A stretch of DNA of 64,000 nt from an uncultured Thermomicrobium sp. (lineage in GTDB: Bacteria > Chloroflexota > Chloroflexia > Thermomicrobiales > Thermomicrobiaceae), in the NCBI GenBank assembly GCA_938028665.1, contig CALIMB010000040.1:1-64000 (forward strand), written 5' to 3'. Each line of letters begins with the position of its first letter. The stretch's first letter is position 1. Shown here in pieces: positions 55,107 through 63,653 of the stretch. Made by a program: the position numbers and the translations under genes. The notes beneath the pieces were generated by a model. The model saw nothing but the letters and a program-made list of their open reading frames with translations, was not told the DNA's origin and searched no databases.

Positions 55107-55535
55107 TCACACCCCCCTCGTCCACGCTTCGCTCTCGCCACACGTCCCAAAACACCAGCGCCATACAGGCGGTGGTGGGTCTGGAGGCAGAGCACCCGCT
55201 TCCAGCCAAGCAAGATACTGGGATGCCCCTCGGTAAAGTGTCTTGAGGTCGATGCCAAGGCACTCATCCGGGTACTGTTCCACACGCCGAATGCCGCGCG
55301 CCAGCACCTGCCGAGCTCCGACCAAATTGCCACGCTGCGCGTGATACAGTCCGACCACAATCTGGATTAACCCGCGGTAGAGGTCGCGGAGTGGCCCTTC
55401 AGTGGCGCGCCACACTTCTTCGAGCACTTCGTGGCAGGCAAAATAGTCTCCAAGCGTAAAGAGTTCACGAGCCTGCACAAGCTCGGCAGGCGGCCCGCCG
55501 CAGCACGCGTGTGACAGACCGTGGTCTATCGACAT
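55107..55535 (-). CDS. DUF309 family protein
   Basis: A 142-residue helical protein of unknown function. The family signature is ELFTLGDYFACHEVLEEVWR followed by LYRGLIQIVVGLYHAQRGN. The ATG at 55535 has GGAG eight bases upstream; a GTG three codons earlier is possible. It overlaps the end of the S41 protease gene and is followed closely by the PIG-L gene, so the three form an operon. Confidence 0.88.
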   Translation of the reverse strand: MSIDHGLSHACCGGPPAELVQARELFTLGDYFACHEVLEEVWRATEGPLRDLYRGLIQIVVGLYHAQRGNLVGARQVLARGIRRVEQYPDECLGIDLKTLYRGASQYLAWLEAGALPPDPPPPVWRWCFGTCGESEAWTRGV

Positions 55536-56827
55536 CCGACACACTCCGGACGCACAACTGCTGCACTTACCGGATCTCCACCAGTCAAAAGGTGCCAGGC
55601 CGTGGTGAGCTGGGCATCAGTGCGGAGCTTCTCGAGCATCACCTGCTCACCGTTCCGCGGGACCAGCGGGACCTCGTTCGGTCCCAGGGCTACAGGGACA
55701 TCTGGTTCGATGCCATTCCGCCAGATGACCCTGCCGTTCGGCGTCACCCAGATCTGGGTACCGATCAGGAGCGCGGAACCGTCCTGTAACCGGAACTCGA
55801 TCAGCACTGTCCCTGTGCCAAACGTCCGCTCACCGACGATCCTCGCACGACCATAGTCCTGTAAGGCTCCAGCAACGATCTCCGCTGCCGAAGCCGAGTC
55901 ACGATCAACGAGAACAATGAGCGGGAGCGGTGTCGGCTGACTGTCTGGCTTCGTCCGGTATATGGTCTCTTTGTTGTTTCGATCACGTGACCGAAAAACA
56001 ACTGTATCTGGCGGCAAATACAAGCCGCTTACATTCACTGCCCCATCCACTAATCCCCCAGGATTTCCTCGAAGATCAAGAATGATGGCACGTACCCCAG
56101 CACCCTCAAGCTGCTCGAGAGCTTTGCGGGCTTCATCCGTCACACCGCTCGCAAACGAGCTAATCCGCAGAAAACCCACCTGCTCTGGGAGGAGGGCCCA
56201 CCGAACTGAGGGCGCACGTATCTTGGCGCGTACGAGAGTCACTTCGATGGTCACACGCTGGCTTGGTCGCTCAAGTGTCAATGTCACTGGAGTTCCCTCT
56301 TGCCCTCGAACCTGCTCTACCACACCTGCGAGACCAAGTTGCTGGACAGGTCGCCCGTCTACAGCAATGAGGACATCACCAGCCTCAATACCAGCTCGCT
56401 GCGCCGGCGACCCTTCAAAAACATCGCGGACTACGATTCGCCCATTCCGCTCTTCGATTTCGATGCCCACCCCAGCATATTCGCCAGCAAGCTGTTCGCT
56501 GTGTTGAGCAAGCTCTTCCGCTGTAAGGTAGCGTGTGTGACCATTGTCTCCGACCGCATCGGCAAGTCCTCGCAGTGCGCCAGCAAGGAGACGCTTCTTA
56601 TCAAGTGCCGCTGGGTCGACATAGTGCTCATGCAGGAGCGTCCAAGCTTGGTTGAAGATCGCAACCGGCGTTGGTACCCCGGCTGCAGTCGTTGTCGCAG
56701 TGAGCGGCTCCCGCCACGCCTGCCCGATCAAGAGCCCAGCGAGAAAGAGCGCAAGGGAGAGTAAGATCCATGGTCCTTGCGGCGCCGGTGGTCGTGCTCG
56801 GTTCCTGTTAACATCTGTTGTTTGCAC
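55526..56827 (-). CDS. S41 family C-terminal processing protease-like protein
   Basis: A 433-residue secreted or membrane-anchored protein. It has an N-terminal membrane anchor (about residues 19-38), then a PDZ domain (about 110-195: YAGVGIEIEE, SPAQRAGIEAGDVLIAVDG), and a catalytic domain with LRGNPGGLVDGAVNV. The nucleophile serine is in DRDSASAAEIV. The partner lysine normally found in TFGKGxVQ is absent here (TFGTGTVL). The enzyme is either inactive, uses another base, or belongs to a variant group. Starts at a GTG (56827) with GGAGG upstream. Confidence 0.88.
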   Translation of the reverse strand: MQTTDVNRNRARPPAPQGPWILLSLALFLAGLLIGQAWREPLTATTTAAGVPTPVAIFNQAWTLLHEHYVDPAALDKKRLLAGALRGLADAVGDNGHTRYLTAEELAQHSEQLAGEYAGVGIEIEERNGRIVVRDVFEGSPAQRAGIEAGDVLIAVDGRPVQQLGLAGVVEQVRGQEGTPVTLTLERPSQRVTIEVTLVRAKIRAPSVRWALLPEQVGFLRISSFASGVTDEARKALEQLEGAGVRAIILDLRGNPGGLVDGAVNVSGLYLPPDTVVFRSRDRNNKETIYRTKPDSQPTPLPLIVLVDRDSASAAEIVAGALQDYGRARIVGERTFGTGTVLIEFRLQDGSALLIGTQIWVTPNGRVIWRNGIEPDVPVALGPNEVPLVPRNGEQVMLEKLRTDAQLTTAWHLLTGGDPVSAAVVRPECVGCR

Positions 56828-56924
56828 GCCTCACCTCCACGAGCGAGAGAAGGTTAACCACAGCCACAAGCGTATCCAGTCGTACTCGGAACTGAGGCTT
56901 CCTGTAGTCCACGAGGCAGATCCT

Positions 56925-57320
56925 TTATCTCTTCATCCCCTTTTCGGCGCGTAGAAGGTCAAGTGTTTCCACCGTGAACCGCGGGTGTGGGATCACAATG
57001 CTTCCACCTACCATGAGTGCCACCTGCATGGCGTCGGCAAGTTCGGCATCTCACCACCCAAGTTCTACGCAACGCTCTGAGTGATCAGCAACGCAGTCGT
57101 TACATCGTAGGACAAGCAAAGCCACGAATCCCAATAGCTCCTTTGTCCGAGCATCAAGTGCTCTGTCCCGATACGTCGCACTATCTAAGGCTAAGAACCG
57201 GTTCATCTCCCGATGACCGAATTCGCTAATCCGCTGGTTCATGCGCGCTCGGAACGCTCGGAATCGTCCCAACCGATTCTCACTACTAACCGCCAAACAC
57301 TCCCGTTCCTTCGCGTCCAT
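56925..57320 (-). pseudogene. AhpD/carboxymuconolactone-decarboxylase-like gene interrupted by TGA
   Basis: A 130-residue frame of the CMD family with a single in-frame TGA at 57051-57053. Upstream: KELLGFVALLVLRCNDCVADHSERCVELGW, including the CxxC redox pair and the histidine. Downstream in the same frame: DAELADAMQVALMVGGSIVIPH and on to a TAA at 56925. The TGA falls where relatives have Ser or Thr (GVTDEE-like), one base from TCA. It therefore looks like a nonsense mutation rather than selenocysteine. The start may be the ATG at 57320. Confidence 0.7.
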
Positions 57321-57353
57321 TCGTCCAGAGGATCGCAAGCACAGCTGCATGAC

Positions 57354-57641
57354 GGGCGATGAGTAAGATGTGTCCGATCATCTGGTATATGTATTGGCCA
57401 CCGGCACTCGTCTGATGCTTTGGAGAGGCCATCCAGCGAACGCATCGTGCCCTATCTCGGAGTCAGCTGGAGTGATGCATGGAGAGGCGAATAACTGCTC
57501 GCCGAGCTTCCTGGCTCGCCTTTTTCCGTCAACCCCCAGCCGGGCATGCCAAGCCTTGGCGCGCCGGAGCACAGGGCACCAGCAGAAAGGCAAACGACCC
57601 AGCCACAAGCCGTGCTAAGCCCATCCACGCATACTGCGCCA
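57354..57641. other. Gap between the CMD remnant and pntB
   Basis: About 290 bases. Frames on both strands are rich in Arg and Ser and have no recognisable domain. I find no terminator with a T-run after pntB. Confidence 0.4.
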
Positions 57642-59045
57642 TCAAACCGTTTTCGCAACTTCTATGAGACGCTTGAGCGTTTCCTTTGCGTCCCCAAAGA
57701 GCATGCGTGTCTGCGGCATATGGAAGAGCTCGTTCTCCACGCCAGCAAAGCCCGGCCGCATGCTCCGCTTCAGCACAATGACGTTCTTTGCCTGATCCGC
57801 GTTGAGAATCGGCATACCATAAAGCGGGCTAGACGGATCCGTCCGTGCCGCCGGATTGACAACATCATTGGCACCCACCACTAGTGCCACATCCGCTCGT
57901 TGGAACTCCTCATTAATTTGCTCCATTTCGTACAACTTGTCGTATGGGATGTTGGCTTCTGCCAGCAGTACGTTCATGTGGCCAGGCATCCGTCCGGCAA
58001 CCGGATGGATCGCGAACTTCACCTCAACCCCGCGCTTTTCCAGCTCGTTAGCAAGTTCGGCAACCTCGTGCTGCGCCTGTGCCACAGCGAGCCCATAACC
58101 AGGGACGACGATGACGAGATTGGCATAGCCAAGAAGCACCGCGGCGTCATCGACCGTGGTTTCGCGGATCGGTTTCGCTTCCCCAACAGCCACCCCGGCC
58201 GCACGCACGCGGTACGCTCCGAAGAGCACATTGCCAAGCGAGCGGTTCATGGCGCGGCTCATCAAGAGAGTAAGCAGCGAACCTGAAGCACCCACCAGTG
58301 CACCGGCAACAACAAGGATCTGGTTCTCAAGTACGAATCCTGCGGCGGCTGCTGCCAGGCCAGTCATCGAGTTCAGTACCGAGATGACGACCGGCATATC
58401 GGCACCGCCAACGGGGAGCACAAGCAGGATGCCAAACAGAAGCGCTAAACCGAACATGATCCAGACACTCGCTGTCGAGCCAGCGAACCCCAGCAGCCAG
58501 ATCCACATCGCCACGATTCCGGCTGCAACCGCAACGTTGAATGGAATTTGCAGCGGGAAACGTACGGGCCGTCCGGTCATCAGCTCCTGCAGTTTCAAGA
58601 ACGCGATGACGCTCCCCGTGAAGGCGATCGACCCCACCGTTGTTCCAAAGGCAACCGACGCACGTTCACCACTGGTGACCGTGCCAGTCGCGACGAAACG
58701 CTGGAACTCTGCTACCGCAACCAGCGCAGCCGTCGCGCCACCCATGCCATTAAAGAGTGCGACCATCTGCGGCATGGCCGTCATGGGAACCACCCGCGCC
58801 AAGTAGATCGACCCCGCGGCTCCCACGACGGTCCCCACGAGGATGACCGCGATATTGGCTGGCTTCCATTGAATGTGTGGATCGACCAACGTCACTGCAA
58901 CGGCGACTAACAGCCCCATTGCGACAAATTGGTTTCCGGAACGTGCTGTCCGTGGCGAACTCAGCCGCTTGAGGCCGAGAATGATAACAATCGCGCAGCC
59001 GAGATACACCAAATCGATGATTGCGTCACGCAGGTTCTCGATCAC
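57642..59045 (-). CDS. pntB: NAD(P) transhydrogenase beta subunit
   Basis: Membrane and NADP(H)-binding subunit of the proton-translocating transhydrogenase, 467 residues. The N-terminal two thirds are hydrophobic helices (GMGGATAALVAVAEF and GADMPVVISVLNSMTGLAAAAAGF are family-typical). The C-terminal domain III binds NADP(H), with VIVVPGYGLAVAQAQH, HPVAGRMPGHMNVLLAEA and VVGANDVVNPAA. ATG overlaps the preceding stop by four bases. It uses the proton gradient to make NADPH. Confidence 0.97.
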   Translation of the reverse strand: MIENLRDAIIDLVYLGCAIVIILGLKRLSSPRTARSGNQFVAMGLLVAVAVTLVDPHIQWKPANIAVILVGTVVGAAGSIYLARVVPMTAMPQMVALFNGMGGATAALVAVAEFQRFVATGTVTSGERASVAFGTTVGSIAFTGSVIAFLKLQELMTGRPVRFPLQIPFNVAVAAGIVAMWIWLLGFAGSTASVWIMFGLALLFGILLVLPVGGADMPVVISVLNSMTGLAAAAAGFVLENQILVVAGALVGASGSLLTLLMSRAMNRSLGNVLFGAYRVRAAGVAVGEAKPIRETTVDDAAVLLGYANLVIVVPGYGLAVAQAQHEVAELANELEKRGVEVKFAIHPVAGRMPGHMNVLLAEANIPYDKLYEMEQINEEFQRADVALVVGANDVVNPAARTDPSSPLYGMPILNADQAKNVIVLKRSMRPGFAGVENELFHMPQTRMLFGDAKETLKRLIEVAKTV

Positions 59046-59395
59046 CGCTGCCCCACCACTTCCTTCTCACGCACCGTAGCCGGCGCCGGCGCTTCCGTCT
59101 TTGCAGCTGTCGGCTCCTTCTTCTTGAACATTTCGAGCATTCGGTCGGTGACCACAATGCCGCCGAAGAGGTTGCCAGCTCCAAAGAGACAACCAAGGAG
59201 ACCAAGTAAGAGTGTCAATGTGTTCTCGGCCGTCCCTGCCACAAGGATCCCACCAAGCAAGACAATGCCATGGATAGCGTTCGTGCCGGACATCAATGGT
59301 GTGTGGAGCAACGTCGGAACACGAGAAATAACCTCAAAACCGAGGAAAATGGTGAGCATCAGAACATAGAGACCAAGCAGCAGTTCCTGATTCAC
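59042..59395 (-). CDS. pntAB: NAD(P) transhydrogenase alpha subunit, membrane part
   Basis: A 117-residue protein with three to four membrane helices, corresponding to the hydrophobic C-terminal part of PntA in E. coli. Family features: VISRVPTLLHTPLMSGTNAIHG and GNLFGGIVVTDRMLEMF. A charged tail of about 25 residues follows. It is coupled at both ends through four-base overlaps. Confidence 0.96.
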   Translation of the reverse strand: MNQELLLGLYVLMLTIFLGFEVISRVPTLLHTPLMSGTNAIHGIVLLGGILVAGTAENTLTLLLGLLGCLFGAGNLFGGIVVTDRMLEMFKKKEPTAAKTEAPAPATVREKEVVGQR

Positions 59396-60552
59396 CGCAC
59401 TTCCTCCTTAAGTCGCTCCAGCGTTGGACCGTGCAAGATTTGACCATCCTTGGTCAGAACAACTCCGCGGGTGATCTCGTCTTCGAAGTTCCACACGAAC
59501 TCACCTTTGGGCGCAAGATACTCGAGTAAGGCAGCCACATTCCGCGCATACATCTGGCTGGCTGTGTACGCCATCTCACTCGGGAGATTGAGCGGGCCCA
59601 TGATCGTCACTCCGTAGCGCACGATCGTCTCACCAGCTACAGTGAGTTCACAGTTTCCTCCCATCTCCGCCGCAAGATCCACGATCACCGAGCGTGGCCG
59701 CATTTGGCGCACCGTCTCCTCGCGGATCAGCACTGGCGCACGCCGCCCTGGTACCAGTGCGGTGGTAATCACAACATCTGCTTCCAGACAGTGGTTATGG
59801 ATCAGCTCCTGTTCCCGGCGGAGATGCTCTTCCGCAAGTTCTTTCGCGTACCCGCCAACCTCTTCTGTCGTCACACCCAGTTCCAGAAACTTCGCCCCAA
59901 GGCTCTCCACCTGTTCCTTCACCACTGGCCGCGTATCAAACGCTTCGACCAGTGCACCAAGACGCCGCGCCGTCGCGATCGCCTGCAATCCTGCTACTCC
60001 AGCTCCAAGGACAAGCACCTTGGCCGGGCGAATTGTTCCCGCTGCGGTCATCATGAGCGGGAAAAACTTTGGCAGCTCGTTTGCCGCCAGTAAGACAGCT
60101 TTGTACCCTGCCACCGTGCTCATTGAAGACAACGCATCCATGGGCTGCGCCCGTGTAATACGTGGAATCGTATCCATGCTAACCGCAATCACTCCTCGTT
60201 CGGCGAGCCTGACGACGAGCTCGGGCGCAATTAGCGGCTGCAGGAAGCCGATGATCACCTGATCCGGACGGAGCAGCTCAACTTCTTCTGGCAACGGTCG
60301 TTGCACCTTCAGTATGATGTTGGCACGCTGGTACACATCGGTCCCTGCCTCGACAAGCTCCGCACCACTTTCGGCATACTCGTCGTCGGTGAATCCCGCC
60401 GCCAGCCCTGCCTCGCGCTCAACCAAGACCTGTAATCCGAGCCGCCTGAACCGTTTCACCGTTTCAGGAGTTGCGGCAACTCGTCGCTCTCGGGGTACCC
60501 GTTCTCGGGGAATGCCGATGGTCCGTAGGGAATCGCTCGAAACCTGCTGCAC
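59392..60552 (-). CDS. pntAA: NAD(P) transhydrogenase alpha subunit, NAD-binding part
   Basis: Soluble NAD(H)-binding domain I, related to alanine dehydrogenase. The start RTIGIPRERVPRERRVAATPETVKR is followed by the Rossmann region VLVLGAGVAGLQAIATARRLGA and DTRPVVKEQVESLGA. The frame is open to 60753, but the GTG at 60552, with AAAGGGCGG upstream, gives 386 residues as in three-subunit enzymes such as that of Rhodospirillum. Start uncertain within about ten codons. Confidence 0.93.
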   Translation of the reverse strand: MQQVSSDSLRTIGIPRERVPRERRVAATPETVKRFRRLGLQVLVEREAGLAAGFTDDEYAESGAELVEAGTDVYQRANIILKVQRPLPEEVELLRPDQVIIGFLQPLIAPELVVRLAERGVIAVSMDTIPRITRAQPMDALSSMSTVAGYKAVLLAANELPKFFPLMMTAAGTIRPAKVLVLGAGVAGLQAIATARRLGALVEAFDTRPVVKEQVESLGAKFLELGVTTEEVGGYAKELAEEHLRREQELIHNHCLEADVVITTALVPGRRAPVLIREETVRQMRPRSVIVDLAAEMGGNCELTVAGETIVRYGVTIMGPLNLPSEMAYTASQMYARNVAALLEYLAPKGEFVWNFEDEITRGVVLTKDGQILHGPTLERLKEEVR

Positions 60553-61452
60553 CGCCGCCGCCCTTTCATCGAGCACGTTCACCACACGACAGCCCAGGCT
60601 CTCTATTATGCTCAAGCTCGAGCCGCGGCCCGAGCGGATACGCAGTGTCTCGGCTAACTCTAGCTGCCCCATGCGGAACCAGTCAAGGAGTGTCCAGTGG
60701 AGAGGAGCAAACGGCGCATTGTACCTAATTGTCGCACTTATCAGCGCAGACATTCTTCAGCCAGCTCAGCTGTGGGAGCCGGGACGATACCTCGTGCTCT
60801 ACCCGCCAACCCAGCTTTGGTGGGCTCTCCTTCCTTCACCTCTTTCCAGGCAGATTCCTAATCACTTTCAGTATCGCTCCACCGTAATCAGATGTGGATA
60901 CCTGTTCAGGCAGCTGTTTTCCTGCGACTTATCAACCAGGCGTGACGCCTGCTCCCTGATCTTCTCTCACACGAGCAACGGACTGGGATCGCTCGTCCAG
61001 CTCCTCCGCCATCCGACGGGACAAAGAACGCTGCCTACCCGCTCCCGGCACCCTGCACACAGCGCCCAACCGTGAACATGTCACTGCGGACCCTCGTGCG
61101 AACCGGACCCACCGTGTCCTGCTTTTCCTGGGAACACGTCGACCAGATGCTCACTCGACTCACCTGCCTGTCAGCGAGCCCTCCGCTGATCAACCGTGCT
61201 CGCCGTCAATGATGCCTATCTCCAAGCGTGGTGGCAGCAGGGCTCGCGTGGAGCACAACACGTCTCTCAGGATTGTGGTTTCCCCTCGCCCTGGACGCCT
61301 GGTCCCTCTGTAGCTGGAACGAAGACACTCTCCTCCAGTATTCGTTTCCCCTTGCTCTTCTACGGCGCTTTCCCTAGGATCACGATTCGTGTTGCTTGGC
61401 GACATACCTGTGAGGGAAAAGCGAATGGAAGTTTGACGATCTGGAGGAGTAG
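60553..61452. other. Divergent intergenic region between transhydrogenase and DUF4149-like genes
   Basis: About 900 bases (700 if the longest pntAA frame were used). It must hold the transhydrogenase promoter, which I could not place. Short frames on both strands lack recognisable domains, and no RNA gene was seen. Confidence 0.4.
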
Positions 61453-61953
61453 ATGATGACGGAGTGGTTCTGGGCAACCGTACGCTGGGTCCATCTCGTG
61501 GCGATGGCGTTCTGGCTTGGTGGGCAACTCTTCCTGATACTCGTCGTACGGCCGGTACTACGGCGCGAACTCGACCGTCCTCGACAGACGGCACTCACTG
61601 CTTCACTTGGAAGACGCTTCTCTCCACTTGCCTGGACAAGCCTAGGGCTCCTCGTCGTGACAGGTTGGCTCACTGCTGAACGCCGTGGCGTTATCTGGAG
61701 CACGCTCCTCGAGCCAAAGAACACCTATGGGCTTATTCTGGCAACAAAGATGCTGCTCGTTGCCATCCTACTCGCTCTCACGCTCATACACGGTCGCATC
61801 TTTGGTCCTCGCCTTGCCGCTCTTGCCCAATCGCCAGCACCGAGCCATCGCCAGCAGTACCAGCGGCTTCTCCGTCTTTCTATCATTGTCTCTACACTGA
61901 ACGTAGTTCTGACACTTGTGATCGTGTATCTCTCTGCACGGCTCGTCGCCTAG
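61453..61953 (+). CDS. Four-helix membrane protein, DUF4149/CopD-like
   Basis: A 166-residue protein with four predicted helices. The start EWFWATVRWVHLVAMAFWLGGQLFLILVVRPVL, with its Trp/His pair, recalls CopD-like and DUF4149-type proteins, whose role is unclear. GGAGGAG precedes the ATG (another ATG follows immediately). It overlaps the end of the convergent LysM gene by four bases. Confidence 0.78.
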   Translation: MMTEWFWATVRWVHLVAMAFWLGGQLFLILVVRPVLRRELDRPRQTALTASLGRRFSPLAWTSLGLLVVTGWLTAERRGVIWSTLLEPKNTYGLILATKMLLVAILLALTLIHGRIFGPRLAALAQSPAPSHRQQYQRLLRLSIIVSTLNVVLTLVIVYLSARLVA

Positions 61954-63203
61954 CCCCATGGCGCCGGCTGGATCCGGAGCATCATCCCATCGAAGTAGCC
62001 CCAGGAACGGGTGAAATCTTGCCAAGGGAAGGCACGATACTGACCATCGCCTGGATCCGCCACGTAAACAAGCTTTTCGTCGTAACCGTAGACGACCACA
62101 ACGTGTTCCTGCGGTACAAGCACGAACTGCTCCCCATCGACTTCGCCGACAAGCTGTGGTTGTACTGATACCATGTTCGTTATCCAGACCACAACTGGTC
62201 GACCGGCGCGGAGTTCGCTCTTGAGAAGTTCCGTGTCACCCCGCGCATACACAGCCTCGGCCTGAAAGCCGTAGCGCTGCAGCAAAGGAACCAACGGCTC
62301 AGCATAGACGCCGTAATCGTCCGTCCCCCCAAATTGACCGTTCATCTTACCCCGGAAACCACGATGCGGATTGGGGTGACGCGGCATATTTTCAATGAAA
62401 ACCCACTCTGAAATCGGACGCCCCCAGTATGCTGTCACCATGCTCAAAGCCGCGGCTTCGCAACTTAGTGGCAGCGACTGACGATACGCCGGCACACCTT
62501 CCAAACGGACAGAAGCGTCTCCCCGGCGGGGAACGACCAACACTTGCCCAACCCTGATGCGATGAGGATCTAACAGGCCGTTCGCTGCGGCCAGCTCGTG
62601 TACCGATACACCAAAGCGTCTCGCCAGCGCCCACAACGTGTCACCCGGCTGCACCGTATATCGCTCTATTACCGCATCTGCTGGAGTCATATTGCTCTGC
62701 TCTGGGATCACCAGTGTCTGGCCAACCAGGATCCGATTCGGATCAGCGAGACGATTCGCTGCGGCCAGCGCTGTGACCGGGACACCGTAGCGTTGTGCAA
62801 TGGCTGTCAGCGTCTCACCTGGTTGCACGCGGTGAAGGCGTGCGCTCACACGCACTAGCTCCGGAATAACGAGGCGACTCCCAGTTAAGATGAGATTCGG
62901 ATCGGCAATCTGGTTCGCTGCGACCAGCTCTCTTATCGAAACCCCGTAGCGAGCGGCAATGCCGCTCAGGGTCTCTCCCGGCTGTACCACATGGAGTGTT
63001 GCTGCACTCACATGCTGTGCAGCGAGCGCCGTCAGTCCAGCTAGAACTCCCAAGACGGCACGCCGCGCTCCCGCTCTTTCCTGCCGAGTTTGTCTACCAA
63101 ACCAGCGTGCTGGTTCAGGTTCCGCTGGTGCCGCCAACTCAAGTTGCTGCCGCCGTCGCCAACGCTCACGCTTCACATAGTACTCCACCAAACTGCACTG
63201 CAC
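61950..63203 (-). CDS. LysM-repeat protein with C39-like peptidase domain
   Basis: A secreted cell-wall-associated protein of 417 residues. After a membrane segment (about 48-68) come three LysM repeats (LHVVQPGETLSGIAARYGVS, LHRVQPGETLTAIAQRYGVP, and YTVQPGDTLWALARRFGVS), which bind peptidoglycan. The C-terminal papain-like C39 fold has the catalytic cysteine in QSLPLSCEAAALSMV, the histidine in PQEHVVVVYGYD and an acidic residue in VADPGDGQYRAF. It is probably a wall or peptide hydrolase. No bacteriocin exporter domain is present. Confidence 0.9.
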   Translation of the reverse strand: MQCSLVEYYVKRERWRRRQQLELAAPAEPEPARWFGRQTRQERAGARRAVLGVLAGLTALAAQHVSAATLHVVQPGETLSGIAARYGVSIRELVAANQIADPNLILTGSRLVIPELVRVSARLHRVQPGETLTAIAQRYGVPVTALAAANRLADPNRILVGQTLVIPEQSNMTPADAVIERYTVQPGDTLWALARRFGVSVHELAAANGLLDPHRIRVGQVLVVPRRGDASVRLEGVPAYRQSLPLSCEAAALSMVTAYWGRPISEWVFIENMPRHPNPHRGFRGKMNGQFGGTDDYGVYAEPLVPLLQRYGFQAEAVYARGDTELLKSELRAGRPVVVWITNMVSVQPQLVGEVDGEQFVLVPQEHVVVVYGYDEKLVYVADPGDGQYRAFPWQDFTRSWGYFDGMMLRIQPAPWG

Positions 63204-63235
63204 GGCACCCTCCTCCCCAGACGTGCACGAACAGT

Positions 63236-63274
63236 GTGTACGTACACTATAGCGCTGGCGCCGTGAATTGCCAA
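63236..63274 (-). promoter_or_regulatory. Promoter and overlapping palindrome of the LysM gene
   Basis: On the minus strand TTGGCA (63269-63274), 17 bases, TATAGT (63246-63251). The perfect 12-base palindrome GTGTACGTACAC (63236-63247) overlaps the end of the -10 box and the predicted start, a usual repressor-site position. Confidence 0.65.
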
Positions 63275-63653
63275 GGGGAATTACTCACTCCACAACCAAT
63301 CGGTAGAAGAGCGTACAGGTCTCGGGCACGCAACGCATGCCAGGGATGAGGGCAGCGTCTCACGCTCCTGTGGCTCCGACCCAAGCACCACGCATCGCCA
63401 CATCACGCCACAGGCAGGATGTCGCCGACGCGGCACCTCGGCTGAATCCTCCGGTGCCACGCTGAGCAGGTCGAACGCCGACTGTGCTCAGCCGGCCTGA
63501 CATCGGTCCAGGGTGAACGAACCCCTCGCTCCGGCTCATAGGCCCGATGGCACTGACCGCAGCTTGTCTCAGTAAGCCAGACCCAAGGGGCATGCGTTCT
63601 TCACACTGAGAGCCTTGGTGCCTATCACAGCGCAGGCCATCATCTCAGCGCGA
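63275..63653. other. Intergenic stretch between the LysM promoter and rpiA
   Basis: About 380 bases. The minus strand has a 77-codon frame (63593-63360) with no recognisable domain. No clear terminator for rpiA and no RNA gene were recognised. Confidence 0.35.

Noticed and set aside
57051-57053. TGA in the AhpD-like frame as a selenocysteine codon
   Set aside because: The CxxC cysteines are present as Cys, relatives have Ser/Thr at this site, and no SECIS-like hairpin with bulged U follows.
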